64,000 bases of DNA from Collinsella sp. An268 (GTDB lineage: Bacteria > Actinomycetota > Coriobacteriia > Coriobacteriales > Coriobacteriaceae). Every line of letters begins with the position of its first letter. Positions within the stretch are counted from its first letter, which is position 1. Location of the stretch: NCBI RefSeq assembly GCF_002159765.1, contig NZ_NFJH01000011.1, forward strand, positions 1 to 64,000. Direction: 5' to 3'. The notes below the pieces were generated by a model. That model made no database searches. It worked only from the letters and a program-made list of their open reading frames with translations, and had not been told where the DNA came from. The position numbers and the translations under genes were made by a program. Positions 27,904 to 35,749 of this stretch are shown here, piece by piece.

Positions 27904-28022
27904 CAGGTGTTTCCTCCTTCTGGGAAGCGCTGTCCTTGAGGTCCCCGTCGCCTCGCGAGGCCGCGGCATGAGCGCCGCGTCCGGCACGTCGAGGCAGAGA
28001 GGGCCAACTATCGCAACCTAAT

Positions 28023-28051
28023 AGTTTACTGGGGCACCTACCGCTCGGCAA
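28023..28051 (-). promoter_or_regulatory. Candidate rpoBC promoter
   Basis: On the minus strand TTGCCG (28046-28051) and TAAACT (28023-28028) are 17 bases apart. This leaves a leader of about 110 bases before the rpoB start. Confidence 0.45.
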
Positions 28052-28138
28052 GTTAGTTCTTGACGTGAGGCTCCATTTGGGGTAGCAAAATTAGTTTCAG
28101 CATAACCCGCTGATAGAGAGCTTAAATAGAACACATGT

Positions 28139-29182
28139 TCATGCGTTTTGTGTGGACCGGTGGCCCGACGCGTCCTCTGCGTCCCTCTGCGTGCGCTCCG
28201 CGACCAGGTACCGCGGGCGCCGCTTGGCCTCCAGATACGTCTTGCCCACGTACTCGCCGATGACACCCAGGCTCACCAGCTGCACGCCGCCCAAGAAGAA
28301 GATGGCCACGATCATGCTCGCCCACCCCGAGACCGCGCGTCCGGAAAGTGCCGTGACGACGGCCCAGAGGATGCCGAGGGCGCTGCCGAGGGCGATGACG
28401 AGGCCCAGAAGCGTGATGATGCGGATGGGCCGGATGGTGAGCGACGTCACGCCGTCGAGGGCGAGGCCGACCATGCGCCCGGCACCGTAATGGGAGCGCC
28501 CCGCCCGGCGGGGCAGGCGGCGGTAGCGCACCTCGCAGCTGCGAAACCCCACGAGGGGCACGAGGCCCCTGAGATAGAGGTTCACTTCCTGAAACGACGC
28601 GATGCCGGCGATGACCGGCGCGGCCATGAGGCGGAAGTCGGCATGGTCGGGCACGACCTCGGCGCCGAGGAGCGCCAAGAGGCGATAGAACGCGCGGGCC
28701 GTCATGCGCTTGGGAGCGGCGTCGCAGGAGCGGTCGGAGCGCACGCCAAAGACCACGTCGTAGCCCTCCCGGTACCGCGCGACCATCTCGGCGAGGGCGG
28801 CGGGGTCGTCCTGTCCGTCGGCATCGAGCGTCACGGCGGCGTCGCAGGCACCGCGCACCTCGTCGATTCCGGCCATGAGCGCGGCCTGCTGCCCGCAGTT
28901 GCGGCTGAGCCGCACGCCCCGCACGCGCCGGTCCGCGGCGGCGAGCGCGCCGATGGTCGCCCACGTGTCGTCAACCGACCCGTCGTCCACCAGCACCAGA
29001 TAGCTCTCGGGCGCCGCGGAGCCCGCGGTCACGAGACGCGCCAGCGCATCCAAAAGAAGAGGCGCCGTGCCGGCAAGCACGGTCGCCTCGTTAAAACAGG
29101 GTATGACGAGCGCGAGAACCGGAGCGGGGCGCTCGGTGGATGAGCACGGCGGCAGAGCCGCGCCGGTCGACTCGGCCGTCAT
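28139..29182 (-). CDS. Family 2 glycosyltransferase, polyprenyl-phosphate type
   Basis: 347 residues. The GT-A domain has ALVIPCFNEA (about 28), LVDDGSVDDT, LDADGQDDP (the DxD metal-binding site near 130) and SRNCGQQAALMAGI. Two C-terminal membrane helices (about 245-315) follow, as in GtrB/DPM1-like enzymes that transfer a sugar from a nucleotide sugar to polyprenyl phosphate. The start codon directly follows the galU stop, so UDP-glucose made by GalU is a plausible donor. Acceptor and end product (cell-wall or teichoic-type glycan decoration) are inferred. Confidence 0.8.
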   Translation of the reverse strand: MTAESTGAALPPCSSTERPAPVLALVIPCFNEATVLAGTAPLLLDALARLVTAGSAAPESYLVLVDDGSVDDTWATIGALAAADRRVRGVRLSRNCGQQAALMAGIDEVRGACDAAVTLDADGQDDPAALAEMVARYREGYDVVFGVRSDRSCDAAPKRMTARAFYRLLALLGAEVVPDHADFRLMAAPVIAGIASFQEVNLYLRGLVPLVGFRSCEVRYRRLPRRAGRSHYGAGRMVGLALDGVTSLTIRPIRIITLLGLVIALGSALGILWAVVTALSGRAVSGWASMIVAIFFLGGVQLVSLGVIGEYVGKTYLEAKRRPRYLVAERTQRDAEDASGHRSTQNA

Positions 29183-30088
29183 CTAGCGCTTGAGCCCGCC
29201 GCGCTCGTCGATGGCGTCCCAGAAGCCCTGGGAGAAGCGCGGGTCCGCCGCCGCCATGAGGGCGTTGGTGGCCATCCAGCCGGACGGGGTGCCGGTGTCG
29301 TAGCCCGAGAGCGGGTCGATGACGACGGCGTACATGGCCTCGCGGTCGAGCGAGCGCGCCATGGCGTCGGTGAGCTGCACCTCGCCGCCGGCGCCGGGCG
29401 CCTGGTCCTCGAGCAGGTCCATGACGAGCGGGCTCAGCAGGTAGCGGCCCACGATGTAGAGGTTGGAGGGGGCGTCCGCCGCATCGGGCTTCTCCACGAG
29501 GCCGGAGACGCGCCACACCGCGCCGGGCTCCTCGTCGGCCACGCCCTCGGCGCCCGCGAGCGAGCCCGCGCGGTCGCCGGCGATGACGCCGTAGCGGCTG
29601 ACCTCCTCGGGCGCGCAGGGCGCGACGGCGATCACGCTCGCGCCGCCGTGCGCGCAGGAGACCTCGAGCATCTTGTCGCAGATGTCGCGGTTGGGGACCA
29701 CGTAGTCGCCGAGCAGCACGAGGAAGCTCTCCCCGGCGACGGCGTCGGCCGCCGAGCGGATGGCGTGCCCGAGGCCCTTGGGCTTGTACTGGAAGCGGAA
29801 GTCCACGGGCAGCCCGCCCGCCTCGGCGACGGCGCCGGCGTAGGCGTCCTTGCCGCGGGCGCGCAGCAGCTGCTCGAGCGAGAGGTCGGGCTGGAAGTAG
29901 TTCAGGAGCTCGGGCTTGTTGGGGGAGGTGACGATGATGGCGTCGGTGACCTCGTCGGGCTCGAGCGCCTCCTCGACCACGTACTGGATGACCGGCTTGT
30001 CGAGGACCGGCAGCATCTCCTTGGGGGTGCACTTGGTGGAGGGGAGGAAGCGGGTACCGAGACCGGCGGCGGGGATGATGGCCTTCAT
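29183..30088 (-). CDS. galU: UTP-glucose-1-phosphate uridylyltransferase
   Basis: 301 residues beginning MKAIIPAAGLGTRFLPSTK, the nucleotidyl-transferase signature, and LDKPVIQYVVEEA, LLGDYVV, VSRYGVIAGD and the sugar-binding GLVEKPD. It makes UDP-glucose for cell-envelope glycans in the cytoplasm. ATG 30088 is chosen for its AAAGGATC site and family-type N-terminus. It is followed immediately by the glycosyltransferase gene, forming a two-gene unit. Confidence 0.93.
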   Translation of the reverse strand: MKAIIPAAGLGTRFLPSTKCTPKEMLPVLDKPVIQYVVEEALEPDEVTDAIIVTSPNKPELLNYFQPDLSLEQLLRARGKDAYAGAVAEAGGLPVDFRFQYKPKGLGHAIRSAADAVAGESFLVLLGDYVVPNRDICDKMLEVSCAHGGASVIAVAPCAPEEVSRYGVIAGDRAGSLAGAEGVADEEPGAVWRVSGLVEKPDAADAPSNLYIVGRYLLSPLVMDLLEDQAPGAGGEVQLTDAMARSLDREAMYAVVIDPLSGYDTGTPSGWMATNALMAAADPRFSQGFWDAIDERGGLKR

Positions 30089-30295
30089 GGGCAGAGATCC
30101 TTTCGGTGGCCGCGCGCGATGCGCACGGATACCGCCCGGCAAAGCGGGCGGCGCGTGAGAGGTGATCCTACATCACGGCATATTACCCCGCGGGCTTCGC
30201 CGGGCGACAAAACTCAACCAAACACCATGCCTCGGCGCGCCTACGCTCCGCGAGCGGTGCCATCTCGCGGGTAAGCGGTAGGGGCTCCACAGGCA

Positions 30296-30309
30296 GGCGG
30301 CATGCCGCC
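30296..30309 (-). terminator. Palindrome at the end of the aminotransferase gene
   Basis: GGCGGCATGCCGCC is a perfect palindrome nested within CAGGCA/TGCCTG arms that reach across the stop codon. The position suggests a terminator; no U-tract follows. Confidence 0.35.
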
Positions 30310-31872
30310 CTATGCCTGGCGGTAGTGGGCGAAGAAGTCGGCCAAGTCGGTGAGCGCCTCGCGCAGCACCTCCATGCGCGGCAGGTAGACGATGCGGAAG
30401 TGATCGGGCTTGTTCCAGTTGAAGCCGCCGCCGCGCGTGATGAGGATGCGCTTCTCATGCAGCAGGTCGAGCGCGAACTGCTCGTCGTCGGTGATGTTGA
30501 ACCGCTCCACGTCCATCTTGGGGAAGATGTAGAACGCCGCCTTGGGCTTGACGGCCGTGATGCCCGGAATCTCGTTCAGCGCCTTGTAGACGTACTCGCG
30601 CTGCTCGTAGATGCGCCCGCCCGGCTCCACGTAGCGCTCTACGCTCTGGTAGCCGCCGAGCGCGGTCTGCACGATCGACTGCGCCGGCACGTTGGAGCAC
30701 AGGCGCATGTTGGAGAGCATGTTGATGCCGTAGATGAAGTCGCGCATGCAGCGCTTGTTGCCCGAGAGGATCATCCAGCCGATGCGGTAGCCGGCGATCA
30801 TGTGGCTCTTGGAGAGACCGGAGAACGTCACGCACGGCAGGTCGGGCGCAAGGCTCGCGATGGAGACGTGCTTGATGCCGTCCATGCAGAGACGGTCGTA
30901 GATCTCGTCCGAGAAGATCATGAGCTGGTGCTTGCGCGCGATCTCGACGATCTGCTCGAGCACCTCGCGCGGGTAGACGGCGCCCGTGGGGTTGTTGGGG
31001 TTGATGATGACGATGGCCTTGGTGTTGCTCGTGATCTTGGACTCCAAGTCGGCGAGGTCGGGGTTCCACTCCGCCTCCTCGTCGCACACGTAATGCACGG
31101 GCGTGCCGCCGGCAAGCGTGGCGCAGGCCGTCCAGAGCGGGTAGTCGGGGCTCGGAATGAGGATCTCGTCGCCGGTGTCGAGCAGGGCGTTCATGCACAG
31201 CTGAATGAGCTCCGAGACGCCGTTGCCGGTGTAGATACCGTCCATCGAGACGTTGGGGATATGCTTGAGCTGCGCGTACTGCATGATGGCCTTGCGCGCC
31301 GAGAAGAGGCCCTTGGAGTCGGAGTAGCCCTCGCAGTCGGGGAGCTGCTGACGCATGTCGGTCACGACCTCGTCGGGCGTGCGGAAGCCGAAGGGCGCCG
31401 GGTTGCCGATGTTTAGCTTGAGGATGCGCAGACCCTCGGCTTCCATGCGGGCCGCCTCGTCGGCCACCGGACCGCGGACGTCGTAGAGAACGTTATCGAG
31501 CTTGGCAGACTTGGTGAACTGACGCATGGGGGTACTCCTTTGCGAGGTAGCTTGATGAGAAGAGGCAGGTGTTGCAGCGGCCACAGACCGCGCGGTAGCT
31601 CGCGCGGCGGGCGCCGGTTGCGCTGCGGGCGCGTGCGCCGCCGGCGTTGCGGCGCCATCTGCCAGCCAGTCCTCGTCAACCGCGAGGATGTCCGCAAGAA
31701 GCGCGACGACGTTGCGCCGCGGCACCGTTTTGCCGCTCACATACTGGCTGACCTGGCTTTTACCGAGCTTCTTGCCGCGCTGGGAGGCAATGTGGATGAG
31801 GTCCGCCTGCTTTAAGCCGGCACGGGCCATCGCCTCGCTCAGACGCTCCGAGAACAGAGTTCGGTCAGGCAT
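30310..31872 (-). CDS. XRE helix-turn-helix fused to class I aminotransferase
   Basis: 520 residues. Residues 1-75 form an XRE domain (LSEAMARAGLKQADLIHIAS, KKLGKSQVSQYVSGKTVPRR). An Ala/Pro-rich linker (75-115) leads to a complete AlaA-type aminotransferase: NIGNPAPFGF, INPNNPTGAVYP, the PLP lysine in FSGLSKSHMIAGYRIGW. AlaA-type enzymes interconvert alanine/glutamate and pyruvate/2-oxoglutarate. The aminotransferase also has its own ATG at 31527 with AAAGGAG 9 bases upstream, so a free enzyme may be made as well. Palindromes in the upstream region suggest autoregulation, perhaps by substrate or PLP state. Confidence 0.85.
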   Translation of the reverse strand: MPDRTLFSERLSEAMARAGLKQADLIHIASQRGKKLGKSQVSQYVSGKTVPRRNVVALLADILAVDEDWLADGAATPAAHAPAAQPAPAARATARSVAAATPASSHQATSQRSTPMRQFTKSAKLDNVLYDVRGPVADEAARMEAEGLRILKLNIGNPAPFGFRTPDEVVTDMRQQLPDCEGYSDSKGLFSARKAIMQYAQLKHIPNVSMDGIYTGNGVSELIQLCMNALLDTGDEILIPSPDYPLWTACATLAGGTPVHYVCDEEAEWNPDLADLESKITSNTKAIVIINPNNPTGAVYPREVLEQIVEIARKHQLMIFSDEIYDRLCMDGIKHVSIASLAPDLPCVTFSGLSKSHMIAGYRIGWMILSGNKRCMRDFIYGINMLSNMRLCSNVPAQSIVQTALGGYQSVERYVEPGGRIYEQREYVYKALNEIPGITAVKPKAAFYIFPKMDVERFNITDDEQFALDLLHEKRILITRGGGFNWNKPDHFRIVYLPRMEVLREALTDLADFFAHYRQA

Positions 31873-31886
31873 CGATCCTCCTCAAG

Positions 31887-31904
31887 TTCAATTTAAATTG
31901 AACG
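31887..31904. promoter_or_regulatory. Operator palindrome 1 of the XRE-aminotransferase gene
   Basis: GTTCAATTTAAATTGAAC is a perfect 18-bp palindrome, 15 bases upstream of the start codon, likely bound by the gene's own XRE domain. Confidence 0.7.
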
Positions 31905-31910
31905 CTTCGT

Positions 31911-31955
31911 GCCAGTATGGCACAAATTGAGTTCAAAGTTCAATTTATTTTGAAC
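31911..31955. promoter_or_regulatory. Operator palindromes 2 and 3, XRE-aminotransferase gene
   Basis: GTTCAATTTATTTTGAAC (31938-31955) repeats the first palindrome's arms GTTCAA/TTGAAC at a centre distance of 51 bases. TGCCAGTATGGCA (31911-31923) is a second, unrelated palindrome between them. The AT-rich stretch is probably the promoter. Confidence 0.6.
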
Positions 31956-32104
31956 TTTTGGATTCCAACACCGCGCGCTCATACACGGGCCCTGGCAAGG
32001 GGACCACTCTGTCGGGGCGATACGCCAAGCTGCACCCACCGCTAGAATGCAAGCGACCACTTACTTGCCACGCGCTTGCCGCGCGCGCGGCGCCCCTCCC
32101 GTTT

Positions 32105-32292
32105 GGTATACACAAACAACCGAGTCGTGTATACCTCAGCACGTTGTGTATACCTTACCCGGGGGTTATTTCTATCTCGCAATAATGTTCCCGCAGGTAC
32201 ATGGCTTGCGTGATGTCGACGGGTGTCCGAAAGGGCGAACCTAGGTATACCCAAGTCGGCCAGGTATGCACAAATAGGGAAATGACGTATAC
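32105..32292. repeat. Cluster of GTATAC words in a gene-free gap
   Basis: GTATAC occurs at 32106, 32129, 32148, 32245 and 32287 (first base), with GTATGC at 32264. The first pair forms GGTATACAC...GTGTATACC, a perfect 9-bp inverted repeat (32105-32135). No gene is recognised between 31956 and 32425; short frames across it only reflect the repeated word. Confidence 0.6.
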
Positions 32293-32425
32293 CCGCCGTG
32301 GGGCAAGCCCCCCGTCACGGCCCAAGGCGCTGAGCCGCAACCCTACACAGGGAAACACGGGTCGACAGCCGCCGCGCAACCGTCGACCCGTGTTTCCAAG
32401 GTAGCCCTACTGCCGCAACGGCATA

Positions 32426-33856
32426 TTACTCGCGACCGTCCCAGCAGTAGGTGCAGACCTTCGTGGGATCGATGCCGATGGCCTCGAGCATGCCGGGCAG
32501 GCTCTGGTAGCCCAAGCTGTCGAAGCCGAGCTGCTCGCAGATCTTCTTCAGCATGCACTTGCCACGCTCGGTCGAGCTGTCGGCGTACTCGTCGAGATGC
32601 TCGTCGCCCTCAGGCCCCTCGAGCTCGCGCACCACGCGGCGCGCGATCAGGTCCTGGTCGGACTTGCCGCGCGAAAAGCTCAGGTACTTGCAGCTGTACA
32701 TGATGGGCGGGCACGCGGAGCGCATGTGCACCTCGGTGGCGCCGGCGCTGTAGAGGAAGTCGACCGTGTTGCCAAGCTGCGTGCCGCGCACGATGGAGTC
32801 GTCCACCAAAAGAAGCTTCTTGCCCTCGATCAGCTCGGGCACGGGAATCTGCTTCATCTCGGCGATGCGGTCGCGCACCTCCTGGTTGGTGGGCATGAAC
32901 GAGCGCGGCCACGTGGGCGTGTACTTGATGAAGGGGCGCGCAAACGTGGCGCCCGCCTCGTTGGCGTAGCCGATGGCGTGCGGCACGCCGGAATCGGGCA
33001 CGCCGGCCACGTAGTCGACCTCGGGCAGCGTCCCGGCGGCGCGCTCGTCGCGCGCCATGACGGCGCCGTTGCGATAGCGCATGACCTCGACGTTTTTGCC
33101 CTCGTAATTCGAGTTGGGATACCCGTAGTACACCCAGAGGAACGCGCAGATCTTCATCTGGTCGCCGGCGGGCGCCACGGTCTCAAAGCCCTCGGGCGTG
33201 ATGCGCACGATCTCGCCGGACCCGAGCTCATAGGCGTCCTCGTACCCGAGCTTGTGGTAGACGAAGCTCTCAAAGGAGATGCAGTACCCCTCGCCCGCCG
33301 CATCGCGGCCGATAAGGACGGGGAGGCGTCCCATCCGGTCGCGGGCGGCGAAGATGACGCCGTCCTCGGTCATGACGAGCAGGGTGAGCGAGCCCTCGAC
33401 CGCCTGCTGGGCGAACTTGATGCCCTCGACCAGGTCGTCCTTCTGGTTGATGAGGGCCGCCACGAGCTCGGTGCCGTTGACCGCACCCGAGCTCATCGCC
33501 ATAAACTGCGCGCCGCCCTGCTCGAAATACGCCTCGATCAGCTCGTCGGCGTTATTGATGATGCCGACCGTGGTGATGGCGAACGTCCCGTGCTTGCCGC
33601 GCACCAGAAGCGGCTGCGGGTCGGTGTCGCTGATGCACCCGATGCCGCTCGTGCCGTGAAAGCGCTCGAGGTCCTTGTCGAAGCGCGAACGGAACGGCGT
33701 GTTCTCGATGGAGTGAATTTCTTTTTGAAACCCGCCCGTCCCCTCGCAGAACACCATGCCCGCTCGACGCGTGCCCAGATGCGAATGGTAGTCGACGCCA
33801 AAGAACACATCGAGTACCACGTCGCGGCGCGAAGCCGCCCCAAAGAAACCGCCCAT
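32426..33856 (-). CDS. PurF-like protein lacking the N-terminal catalytic cysteine
   Basis: 476 residues with the two-domain layout of amidophosphoribosyltransferase: a class II glutaminase-like half (DYHSHLGTRRAGM, GIGCISDTDPQP, INNADEL, SSGAVNGTELV) and a phosphoribosyltransferase half with the PRPP loop LLLVDDSIVRGTQL and CPPIMYSCKYL. True PurF exposes Cys1 after Met removal (MCGI.G); here the start is MGGFFGAAS, so glutamine hydrolysis as in PurF should not occur. The start (AAAGG before ATG 33856) is well supported. Similar MGGFFG proteins exist in other gut bacteria as far as I recall; role unknown, perhaps ammonia-dependent or regulatory. Confidence 0.75.
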   Translation of the reverse strand: MGGFFGAASRRDVVLDVFFGVDYHSHLGTRRAGMVFCEGTGGFQKEIHSIENTPFRSRFDKDLERFHGTSGIGCISDTDPQPLLVRGKHGTFAITTVGIINNADELIEAYFEQGGAQFMAMSSGAVNGTELVAALINQKDDLVEGIKFAQQAVEGSLTLLVMTEDGVIFAARDRMGRLPVLIGRDAAGEGYCISFESFVYHKLGYEDAYELGSGEIVRITPEGFETVAPAGDQMKICAFLWVYYGYPNSNYEGKNVEVMRYRNGAVMARDERAAGTLPEVDYVAGVPDSGVPHAIGYANEAGATFARPFIKYTPTWPRSFMPTNQEVRDRIAEMKQIPVPELIEGKKLLLVDDSIVRGTQLGNTVDFLYSAGATEVHMRSACPPIMYSCKYLSFSRGKSDQDLIARRVVRELEGPEGDEHLDEYADSSTERGKCMLKKICEQLGFDSLGYQSLPGMLEAIGIDPTKVCTYCWDGRE

Positions 33857-34023
33857 AGGGACCTTTCTCGCACGAAGTATCCTACGCGGTCATTATAGAA
33901 GGACGGGCGCGTCGAGGCGCCACCGTGCGGAAATTAACGGAAGGAAGACGGTTACAATGGGCGCACGGGTGCGCAGGGCGCCCGTCCGTGCACGGGGCAC
34001 CGGCCCCCACCGAAAGGAGACCC

Positions 34024-34341
34024 ATGGACATCCAGGCCATCATCGACCAGGTTATGACCGCCGTTGGCAACGCGCCCGAGAAGGCGGGCGAGATCCTCGC
34101 CGACCCCAAGGGCGCCATCGAGAACATCACCGGCCAGACGATCGGCGAGGGCGACCTCAGCCAGATCATCGACGGCGTTAAGGAGCGCATCGCCTCGGGC
34201 GGCATCGACCTGTCTCAGATCGATCTGTCGCAGATCGACCTGTCGCGGATCGACCTCTCGCGGATCGGCGGCCTTCTGGGCGGCGACGGTCCGCTCGGCG
34301 GCATCATGGGCGGCATCGGCAGCCTGTTCGGCAAGAAGTAG
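34024..34341 (+). CDS. Small protein with IDLSQ/IDLSR repeats
   Basis: 105 residues from ATG 34024 (AAAGGAG upstream). The N-terminal half is helical and acidic (MDIQAIIDQVMTAVGNAPEK). Residues 61-77 contain four tandem IDLS(Q/R) units; the end is glycine-rich (GGLLGGDGPLGGIMGGIGSL) and finishes FGKK. No signal peptide or membrane helix. I do not recognise a characterised family. It is monocistronic with a strong terminator behind it. Confidence 0.7.
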   Translation: MDIQAIIDQVMTAVGNAPEKAGEILADPKGAIENITGQTIGEGDLSQIIDGVKERIASGGIDLSQIDLSQIDLSRIDLSRIGGLLGGDGPLGGIMGGIGSLFGKK

Positions 34342-34368
34342 CGACGCCCGATAGAGTCACCTGACGGC

Positions 34369-34403
34369 AAGCGGCCGGGACGCGCATGCGCCCCGGCCGC
34401 TTT
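34369..34403. terminator. Bidirectional terminator
   Basis: AAGCGGCCGGG (34369-34379) and CCCCGGCCGCTTT (34391-34403) form a strong stem between the small repeat protein gene and the convergent membrane protein gene. Confidence 0.75.
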
Positions 34404-34456
34404 CGCTCTCTTTGCTCACGTCCCGCCACCGTGTGGGCGCGTGCAGGGCCGCCCTG

Positions 34457-35113
34457 TTAGAAGAAGCTCCACGAATCGTGCCGCAGGTACACGGCGACCT
34501 GACCCAGCTCGTCTAGATCGGCGACAAGCGTGACGGTCCAGTTGGCGGGGTTGATCACCGCCCCGCCGTCGTCGGTGATAAGCGTCAAGTCGGCCGGATC
34601 GATGTCCCTTGCTGTCAAGATGCGCTGAGCGTTTGCCCAGCTCTCACCGATGATGTCGATAAGGTCTGCGGCGCGCAGGTCGGAGGCATCCTCGTCATCG
34701 CGGTCCTCCGCCGCCATCTCGCTTATCGACGTTCGAATCGTCGCGATCTGCGCATGCAGACCGGAGACCTCGGTGCTGAGCGTGTGCACCTGCCAGGCGA
34801 GCACGCCGAGCCCGGCGCCCAGAGCCACGAGCACGACGGCGAGCGCGACCACGGCACGGCGGAGCCGGACGATGCGGCGGCCGAGCGCGGTGTCGCCTGC
34901 GTCCGCGCCGGGGGCGGGAGCACCGGCGCCCGGTGCGGACGGGGCCGCGGGCTGAGGAAGCGGCGCGGTACCTGCCTGCGGCGCCTCGACGGGGCCCGCG
35001 TCATCCGCCAGCACGGTCGTGGGCCGCTCTTCTGCCGGCGCCTCCGCCATAACCTTCGCCTCTGCGCAGTCGGCAGGGCGCTGCGCATCGTTCTGGGCTT
35101 CTTGCTGGGCCAT
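34457..35113 (-). CDS. Single-pass membrane protein of unknown function
   Basis: 218 residues from ATG 35113 (GAGGAGGA upstream). A long Ala/Pro/Glu-rich cytoplasmic tail (1-80) precedes one membrane helix (about 87-109, AVVALAVVLVALGAGLGVLA), then a short coiled-coil-like stretch (VSGLHAQIATIRTSISEMAA) and an extracellular end with VINPANWTVTLVADLDELGQ. I do not recognise the family. It is in the same direction as the deformylase-like gene 111 bases upstream. Confidence 0.6.
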   Translation of the reverse strand: MAQQEAQNDAQRPADCAEAKVMAEAPAEERPTTVLADDAGPVEAPQAGTAPLPQPAAPSAPGAGAPAPGADAGDTALGRRIVRLRRAVVALAVVLVALGAGLGVLAWQVHTLSTEVSGLHAQIATIRTSISEMAAEDRDDEDASDLRAADLIDIIGESWANAQRILTARDIDPADLTLITDDGGAVINPANWTVTLVADLDELGQVAVYLRHDSWSFF

Positions 35114-35224
35114 GGGACGTCCTCCTCGCCACGTTCGCACCACCTGGGGCTGCCCGCCTACCGGGACATGCCGCGCCCGCCGCGGCGCCTCGCCTGCGCG
35201 CAGGGCCAGCTGCTGCCGCCGGCC

Positions 35225-35641
35225 CTACACCAGCTTGCCGGCGCAGTGGTCGATAGCGTGCTGCACGACCTCGGCCGTCCAGCCGGAGAGGCGCTTGGTG
35301 CGCGAAACCAGGTTCTCGCCCGCGAGGACCTGGTAGGCGACGGTGACCATCTGGAACCGGCGCACCTCCGAGAGGTCCTCGAGCGACAGGCAGCTCTCCT
35401 GCGTCTTATACGGCTGCGCGCCGCGCTTGATCTTGGGGTTGAGCATGACGGCGATGCGGTCGCCGTCGCGATAGGCGATGACGGCCTTGGTGGAGCCGAT
35501 CTGGTTCGCCGCGAGGCACACGGCATCCTCGAGCGAGGCGAGCGTGTCGCGCAGGTCCTCGATGACCTGCGTGTCGGCCGCCGTGGCCTCCTCGGCCGGC
35601 TTGCTCAGAAACTCACGGTCCTTGACGATCTCCTTGATCAT
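35225..35641 (-). CDS. Peptide deformylase homologue with altered active site
   Basis: 138 residues starting MIKEIVKDREFLSKPAEEAT (ATG 35641, GGGAGAGA upstream). The three deformylase motifs are present in modified form: VCLAANQIG for GxGLAAxQ, ESCLSLE for EGCLS, and QHAIDHC for HExDH. The metal ligands Cys and both His remain, but the catalytic Glu of HExDH is Ala. Deformylases remove the N-formyl group from new proteins; without the Glu little activity is expected. It is probably not the housekeeping enzyme. Confidence 0.75.
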   Translation of the reverse strand: MIKEIVKDREFLSKPAEEATAADTQVIEDLRDTLASLEDAVCLAANQIGSTKAVIAYRDGDRIAVMLNPKIKRGAQPYKTQESCLSLEDLSEVRRFQMVTVAYQVLAGENLVSRTKRLSGWTAEVVQHAIDHCAGKLV

Positions 35642-35749
35642 GGTTCTCTCCCTCTTGACGCCCGCGGGGCGGGACGTTCGGTGTCTGTACGGTCCACCTA
35701 GCATACCGGAACTTTCCCGCCCCGCAGGCGACAGATATTCCGGACCGCC

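Noticed and set aside
32042-32404. Small frames with repeated VYT/RYT residues across the GTATAC cluster
   Set aside because: The repeats result from the DNA word itself; no ribosome site or coherent protein.
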